DNA from: Streptomyces sp. AV19
GTDB lineage: Bacteria; Actinomycetota; Actinomycetes; Streptomycetales; Streptomycetaceae
NCBI RefSeq assembly: GCF_015999245.1
Contig: NZ_JAEAMR010000020.1
Span: 131,156-195,155, forward strand
DNA: 64,000 nucleotides
Reading direction: 5' to 3'
The translations under genes and the position numbers were made by a program. The notes below the pieces were generated by a model. The model ran no database searches. It saw only the letters and a list, made by a program, of their open reading frames with translations, and was not told where the DNA came from. This document shows positions 59,417 through 64,000 of this stretch, in pieces; the first letter of the stretch is position 1, and each line of letters opens with the position of its first letter.

Positions 59417-60877
59417 GTGTCCAGTGACTTGAGGCGGGAGCGAATACGGCCGCGCGGAAGCGCAGGGCGCCTTCCGGAGGTGCTGATACGGGAGCGGGCC
59501 CGGCCGGAGCGGATACGCTCCCACCCCGCGGCCTGGCGGCTGGCCGTGGCCACGGTGTGCTTCGGGGCCTTCATGGGCCAGCTCGACGCCAGTGTCGTCA
59601 CCCTGATCTTCCCCAGCCTGCGTGCCGAGTTCGGCGTTTCGCTCACCGCGGTGACGTGGGTGTCCCTCGCCTACCTGCTCACCCTCGTCGCCCTCCTGCT
59701 GCCTGCCGGGCGCCTCTCCGACGCCCGTGGTCGCAAGCTCCTCTACCTGTACGGGTTCGTCGTCTTCACCGCCGCCTCCGCAAGCTGCGCCCTCGCCCCC
59801 ACGCTCGCGGTGCTCATCGCCGTGCGCGTGGTCCAAGCGGCGGGCGCGGCGCTGATGCAGGCCAACAGCGTCGCGCTGGTGGCCACCAGCGCACCTCCCG
59901 GCCGGCTGCGCACGGCGCTCGGTGTCCAGGCCACGGCCCAGGCTCTCGGGCTCGCGCTCGGGCCGCTGGTCGGCGGGGCACTCGTCACGACCCTCGGCTG
60001 GCGCTGGATCTTCGCGCTCAACGTCCCTGTCGGGGTGATCACCGTCGTCGCGGGCCACTACCTGCTGCCGCGTACCCGCCACCGCCACAGCGCGCCCGGC
60101 TTCGACTGGCCGGGGCCGGTTCTCCTGGCCGCGGCCACCAGTTGCACGCTGCTGGCCTTGTCCGCTCTCTCCCGTGCCCCCGTCTTCCCCTGGCGGACGA
60201 TCGCCCTGCTCATGGTCGCGGCCGGCGCGGTGGCGGCGTTCATCGCATGGCAGCGACGGACGTCCCACCCGTTGCTCGGCCCGGAGTTGCTGCGGCCGAG
60301 GCCCGTGCGGTTCGGTCTGGCCGGGGCCCTGTGCGGCTACCTCGTCCTCTTCGGTCCCCTGGTCCTGGTTCCCCTCGTGCTGACCGCGCACGGCTCCGAT
60401 GCGCTGGAGGCGGGACTGGTACTGACCTGGCTGCCGGGCGGCTTCGCCCTCGGCGCCGCCCTGGCCGAGAGGACCCTGCCCCGTGCGTGGGGCGAAAGGG
60501 CCCGATGTACGTGCGGCGCGGCCATGGGCACCGCCGCGCTCGCCGCGCTGTGCGCGCTGCCGCTCACCCCGACCGTGCTGCCGCCCTTCCTCGCCCTGCT
60601 CGGCCTCGGGCTGGGGGTGTTCATCCCCGCCAACAACGCCCTGGTCATGGCCGCGATCCCGCCGCGCTGCTCCGGCACGGGCGGCGGCCTGGTCAACATG
60701 GCCCGCGGAACCGGCACCGCTCTCGGCGTCGCCCTGGTCGCCCTCGCCCTCCAGCTCCCCGGCACCGCTGTCTGGCCCCAACCGCCGCACCGGGCGGTCC
60801 TCGTGCTGCTGGCGGCAGCCGTGATCACCCTCACCACCAGTCGCCTGTCACGGCCTGCTCCGGTAACTTCGCGCTGA
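59417..60877 (+). CDS. MFS multidrug exporter (EmrB/QacA-like, DHA2)
   Basis: 486 residues with about 13-14 membrane segments. Motif D1-like GAFMGQLDASVVTLIFPSL (about 49-67), motif A LLPAGRLSDARGRKLLYLYG and motif C-like ALGLALGPLVGGALV identify a drug/H+ antiporter of the 14-TMS type. GTG 59417 with GGAGG upstream. A MarR gene follows 41 bases later on the same strand and probably represses it. Confidence 0.9.
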   Translation: MSSDLRRERIRPRGSAGRLPEVLIRERARPERIRSHPAAWRLAVATVCFGAFMGQLDASVVTLIFPSLRAEFGVSLTAVTWVSLAYLLTLVALLLPAGRLSDARGRKLLYLYGFVVFTAASASCALAPTLAVLIAVRVVQAAGAALMQANSVALVATSAPPGRLRTALGVQATAQALGLALGPLVGGALVTTLGWRWIFALNVPVGVITVVAGHYLLPRTRHRHSAPGFDWPGPVLLAAATSCTLLALSALSRAPVFPWRTIALLMVAAGAVAAFIAWQRRTSHPLLGPELLRPRPVRFGLAGALCGYLVLFGPLVLVPLVLTAHGSDALEAGLVLTWLPGGFALGAALAERTLPRAWGERARCTCGAAMGTAALAALCALPLTPTVLPPFLALLGLGLGVFIPANNALVMAAIPPRCSGTGGGLVNMARGTGTALGVALVALALQLPGTAVWPQPPHRAVLVLLAAAVITLTTSRLSRPAPVTSR

Positions 60878-60918
60878 CGGCACCCGGTTGATCGGCAGTT
60901 CCGGATTACAGTGGCCAC

Positions 60919-61419
60919 ATGCCCCCGCAGCACAGGCCCGCCGAGCCGTCACCGGCCGGCCCGGACACCGCGAACACGCCGGAGGCCCGGCTGCTGACCG
61001 AAGCCGTCACCCGCCTGCGCCGCGCGCTGCGGGCCTCGATCCGTACCGACTACCCATGGGAGACCCTGCCCATGGCCCAGGTCGAACTCCTCCAGGTCCT
61101 GGCGGAACACTCACCCGCCCGCGTCGGCGACCTCGCCACCCGCCAACGCCTGGCCTTCAGCACCGTCAGCGGCCTCATAGGGCAAATGATCAACGCGGGC
61201 CTCGTCGCCCGGGCCACCGATCCCCACGACCGCCGCGCCTCCGCCGTCACCCTCACCGACACCGGCCGACGCCAGCTCACGGCCTGGTCCGACGCCCACG
61301 AACAACGCCTCAGCGACGCACTCGCGGCACTGCCCGACGACGAACGGGCCACGGTCCGCGCCGCCCTGCCCGCCCTGCTGCGCATCGCCGACCTGCTGGA
61401 CCCGAACACCCCTGCCTGA
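60919..61419 (+). CDS. MarR-family transcriptional regulator
   Basis: 166 residues. HTH about 45-110: LPMAQVELLQVLAEHSPARV, DLATRQRLAFSTVSGLIGQM and the wing VARATDPHDRRASAVTLTDTG. Neighbour of the MFS exporter, so a drug-responsive repressor of it is the simplest role. The N-terminal 25 residues are Pro/Ala-rich and disordered. Confidence 0.92.
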   Translation: MPPQHRPAEPSPAGPDTANTPEARLLTEAVTRLRRALRASIRTDYPWETLPMAQVELLQVLAEHSPARVGDLATRQRLAFSTVSGLIGQMINAGLVARATDPHDRRASAVTLTDTGRRQLTAWSDAHEQRLSDALAALPDDERATVRAALPALLRIADLLDPNTPA

Positions 61420-61494
61420 ACCCGGAGCCCGCCAGGACGCGTCGGCACCGCCGACCGCGGCCGCAAGGCCGCGATGCCGCGCCGCCGGAACGCC

Positions 61495-62259
61495 TCAACG
61501 CCTACGCCAGACCGGCGGGCGCTTCTCCGCGAAGGCGCGGGCCCCCTCCTCCGCGTCCTTCGAGGCGTTCACCGGGGCGGCGATCTCGTCCTGTGCCGCG
61601 AAGGCCGCCGCGTCGCTGCGGCCGCCGCAGACTTGCTGCACGCGCTTGATGGCGGCCAGCGCGAGAGGGGCGTTGCGGGCGATCCGGTGGGCCAGCTCCA
61701 GCGCGGCCGACAGGCTCTCGCCATCGGCAACGACCCGGTTGACCAGACCGAAACGCTCGGCCGTCGCGGCCGTCAGCGGCTCGCCGGTGAGCAACGCCTC
61801 CATGGCGACGTGGTAGGGCAGGCACTGCGGCAGCCGCAGGGCGCCGCCCTCGGCCGGGATGAGGCCGCGGGTCACCTCGGAGAGCGCGAAGAGGGCGGAG
61901 CGCCCGCACACGATCAGGTCGCAGGCGAGGGCGAGTTCGAACCCGCCGCCGAGTGCCCAGCCCTCGACGGCGGCGATCAGCGGCTTCTCCGGATGGGCCC
62001 GGGTGAGCCCGCAGAATCCCTGGTCGCCGATGAGGGGTATGCCCTCGGTCGGGAACGCCTTGAGGTCCATGCCGGCGCTGAAGGTGCCCCCGGCGCCCGT
62101 GATCACTCCGACCGACAGCGCGTCGTCGTCCGCGAAGCGCCGCAGTGCGTCGGCAAGTTGCTGCGACACCGCGCGGTTGACCGCGTTGCGGGCCTCGGCC
62201 CGGTCGATGGTCATGACGCAGACCCGGTCCTGGACGGACGTGGTCACCACTTCCTTCAC
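61495..62259 (-). CDS. enoyl-CoA hydratase/isomerase family protein
   Basis: 254 residues, crotonase fold. Oxyanion-hole segments GAGGTFSAGMDLKAF and EGWALGGGFELALACDL, catalytic region FALSEVTRGLIPAEGGALRLP, then GEPLTAATAERFGLVNRVV. Start GTG 62259 (KEVVTTSVQDRV) with AAGGG 8 bases upstream. No fatty-acid or polyketide genes adjoin it; substrate open. Confidence 0.92.
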   Translation of the reverse strand: MKEVVTTSVQDRVCVMTIDRAEARNAVNRAVSQQLADALRRFADDDALSVGVITGAGGTFSAGMDLKAFPTEGIPLIGDQGFCGLTRAHPEKPLIAAVEGWALGGGFELALACDLIVCGRSALFALSEVTRGLIPAEGGALRLPQCLPYHVAMEALLTGEPLTAATAERFGLVNRVVADGESLSAALELAHRIARNAPLALAAIKRVQQVCGGRSDAAAFAAQDEIAAPVNASKDAEEGARAFAEKRPPVWRRR

Positions 62260-62374
62260 GTGCTCCACCCTTCGTGGTCCTCCCGTCCACCGGCCCGGTG
62301 TCCGGCACTCCGCTCGACGACACCTGCCCAGCGGCGCCGACGGGCACTCCCGTCGTGCGGAACTCCTCGACCGG

Positions 62375-63373
62375 TCACCTGCCGAGGAGTTCGCCGAGGC
62401 CTTGGCGGGTGGCGGCGAGCACGACCCGGTCCTGTGGGCGCAGGACGTATCCCCGGTGGAGGTCCCAGACGAGGGTCTGGGGGCGTTCGCCGGGTGCGTG
62501 GGGCGGTGGCGGGGCGGCGAGGTCGGGGAGGCGGTCGTCGGGTTCGGTGGTGTCCAGGGCGATGACGCGCCAGGCGCCGGGGCGGAAGGCTTCGGCGACG
62601 GTCCGGCCCTCCAGCTCGGGGTGGCCGCGGACTTCGACGGCGGCGAAGATGAGGACGCGTCGTTCGACGGGGATGGCACCGAGTATGTGGCGGCCCATCA
62701 TGGCTCCGGCGAAGGCGGGGGCGGCGAGGGTGGAGACGCTGCGGCTGCGGGTGAGGGCGTGCGGGTGGGCGGTCCGCAGGGTGCGGTGAACGGCGGTGGC
62801 GAACTGGTCGTCGAAGAGCCGGAGGGCGACGCGCAGCCGGGGCTGGAGGGCACGTGCGGACAGCGCGGCTTCCAGATTGGTGCTGTCCGTGCTGGTCAGC
62901 GCGAGGAGGGCCTGGGCGCGGTGGGCGTGGGCGGCCTCCAGCACGCCTTCCTCGGTGGCGTCGCCCAGGATGACGGGGACGCGCAGGCGGCGGGCGAGGG
63001 CGATGCCGCGTGCCTGGGGGTCTTCCTCCACGCACACCACGGGGATGTTCATCTCCCGCAGCCGCGCGAGGACTCGGGTGCCGACCTTGCCCAGGCCGAG
63101 GAGGACGACGTGTCCGGACAGCCGGCGCGGCGGGCGGCGCAGTGCGGAGGCGCTGCGGAAGGTGCCCAGTCCTTCGAGCGCGGCGGCGACGAGGACGGGG
63201 AGGAGCAGCATGCCGGTCAGTCCGGAGAGGAGCTGGAGGAGTTTGCGGGCGACGGGTTCGTCGGTCGCCGTGCTCACCGCGGTGTCGTCCGGCAGGAGCA
63301 ACGGGCCGTCGCCACTGGTCTCCGAGCCTTCCGCGCCTCCGGGGTCGTCGGTGGTCGACGACAGCAGCGCCAA
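62375..63373 (-). CDS. TrkA/RCK NAD-binding potassium-transport protein, probably N-terminally truncated
   Basis: 332 residues from a TTG. After a short N-terminus come one hydrophobic helix (LLSGLTGMLLLPVLVAAALE) and an RCK domain with GHVVLLGLGKVGTRVLARL and VVCVEEDP. Relatives in Streptomyces are about 600 residues with a further N-terminal RCK and membrane part. The frame upstream is open to about 63450 with plausible but uninitiated residues (QVADPGLCTLALLSS), so the front half seems lost. Confidence 0.75.
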   Translation of the reverse strand: MALLSSTTDDPGGAEGSETSGDGPLLLPDDTAVSTATDEPVARKLLQLLSGLTGMLLLPVLVAAALEGLGTFRSASALRRPPRRLSGHVVLLGLGKVGTRVLARLREMNIPVVCVEEDPQARGIALARRLRVPVILGDATEEGVLEAAHAHRAQALLALTSTDSTNLEAALSARALQPRLRVALRLFDDQFATAVHRTLRTAHPHALTRSRSVSTLAAPAFAGAMMGRHILGAIPVERRVLIFAAVEVRGHPELEGRTVAEAFRPGAWRVIALDTTEPDDRLPDLAAPPPPHAPGERPQTLVWDLHRGYVLRPQDRVVLAATRQGLGELLGR

Positions 63374-63707
63374 GGTGCACAGCCCCGGGTCGGCGACCTG
63401 GCGCGGGCCGGGGGCGTGCGTTCCCGGACGTGACCATGGGGTGCGCGGCTCTCAGCGGTTTGTGCGCGTCGGCAGGCGCCGTGGCCCTGGCCCGGACAGC
63501 GGGCTGCGACCACGTGACATCGTGAAGAACCGGAACTTGTCGGCCTGATCGCTCTGTGGACGGCGCGGTGAGCAGCCGTCACCGCCGCCCTCCGGCTACT
63601 CGGCCTGCTCCTCGGTCAACCGGCCGGGCTCCCCGGATGCGCGGCCGACGCCGCGCTCGTCAAGGGCGGCCTGGCCACTCCTGGTGGGCCCCGCAGGGGA
63701 CAACTGG

Positions 63708-63941
63708 CTAGGCCGGCTCGGCGGGGTCGTGGGTGATCAGGTCTCCCGGCTGGCACTGGAGGACATCGCAGATCCTCGACAGGGTCGAGAAGCGGATGGC
63801 CTTGGCCCGCCCGTTCTTGAGCACGGACAGGTTGACGACGGTGATGCCGACCTGCGCGGACAGTTCGGTGAGTGTCATGCCGCGCTCGGAGAGGAGCCGG
63901 TCGAGGTGGATCCGGATCGCGTGGAGTTCCTCTTCGGGCAT
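63708..63941 (-). CDS. small Cro/CI-type HTH regulator (YozG-like)
   Basis: 77 residues, almost entirely one HTH: MTLTELSAQVGITVVNLSVLKNG, then FSTLSRICDVLQCQPGDLI. The ATG overlaps the stop of the upstream gene (TGATG). This pairing with a DUF2975 membrane protein is common in Firmicutes and actinobacteria. The gap 63374-63707 holds no gene I can support. Confidence 0.9.
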   Translation of the reverse strand: MPEEELHAIRIHLDRLLSERGMTLTELSAQVGITVVNLSVLKNGRAKAIRFSTLSRICDVLQCQPGDLITHDPAEPA

Positions 63942-64000
63942 CAGATGGTCCCTTCGAGGTCCTCTCGCATGCGCACGCCCTCACGCATGATCTTCCCCAT
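63941..64000 (-). CDS. C-terminus of a DUF2975-type membrane protein (partial)
   Basis: The last 19 codons (GKIMREGVRMREDLEGTI and stop) of a gene running off the right edge. The REDLEGTI ending plus the coupled YozG-like HTH suggest a DUF2975 protein. Confidence 0.65.
   Translation of the reverse strand: MGKIMREGVRMREDLEGTI

Overview
The window is actinobacterial chromosome, almost certainly Streptomyces. The evidence is very high G+C with strong GC3 bias, abundant GTG/TTG starts, four-base stop/start overlaps, an XRE-DUF5753/DUF397/ATP-binding regulator trio, and a c-di-AMP (ydaO-type) riboswitch in front of a secreted NlpC/P60 hydrolase.

Left half (1-34 kb) is mostly ordinary chromosome. 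It holds the riboswitch and cell-wall hydrolase, the XRE/DUF397/ATPase trio, and the complete biotin branch (bioF divergent from bioB-bioA-bioD). A methyltransferase, an F420-type oxidoreductase and a tandem pair of CBS-domain CorC/HlyC membrane proteins follow. Next come a GDSL hydrolase, purB with an overlapping mug, a ROK regulator, a GntR regulator with an alpha/beta hydrolase, a lipoprotein, an FAD oxidoreductase, and a three-gene sugar-type ABC importer with a palindromic operator. An APC amino-acid permease translationally coupled to a GNAT acetyltransferase, an ACT-GNAT protein, a DUF885 metallohydrolase, a rhodanese and an SDR complete this half. Three copies (one a half copy) of a large inverted-repeat intergenic element with an 18-bp tandem-repeat core lie at 6.8-7.4, 15.4-16.1 and 29.4-29.7 kb.

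34.32-43.81 kb is a compact integrated element of about 9.5 kb that splits a VOC-family gene. Its attP arms form a palindrome. It encodes a large serine integrase, a P4/D5-type SF3 helicase, a protein resembling a P27-type phage small terminase subunit, zinc-finger proteins and a DUF6879/XRE-DUF5753 regulator module, with an unusual nested palindrome after the helicase. I see no capsid, tail, portal, large terminase or conjugation gene, so it looks like a phage satellite (PICI-like). This is the most interesting object in the window.

44-57 kb is an accessory zone of working and decayed genes: secreted proteins, a DUF89/ARMT1 protein, a secreted ribosome-inactivating protein (rRNA N-glycosidase), hchA, and a secreted PI-PLC with a C-terminal lectin-like region. 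It also holds a MarR/ClC pair with a shared palindromic operator and many remnants (VOC, lasso-peptide B2, FtsX, transposase, a frameshifted Kef antiporter and a deleted KhtT-like subunit). 57-64 kb holds a SulP transporter, an MFS exporter with a MarR regulator, an enoyl-CoA hydratase, a probably N-terminally truncated TrkA/RCK protein and a YozG-like HTH next to a DUF2975 gene cut by the window edge.

All function calls rest on reading motifs and protein signatures by eye; no database search was possible.
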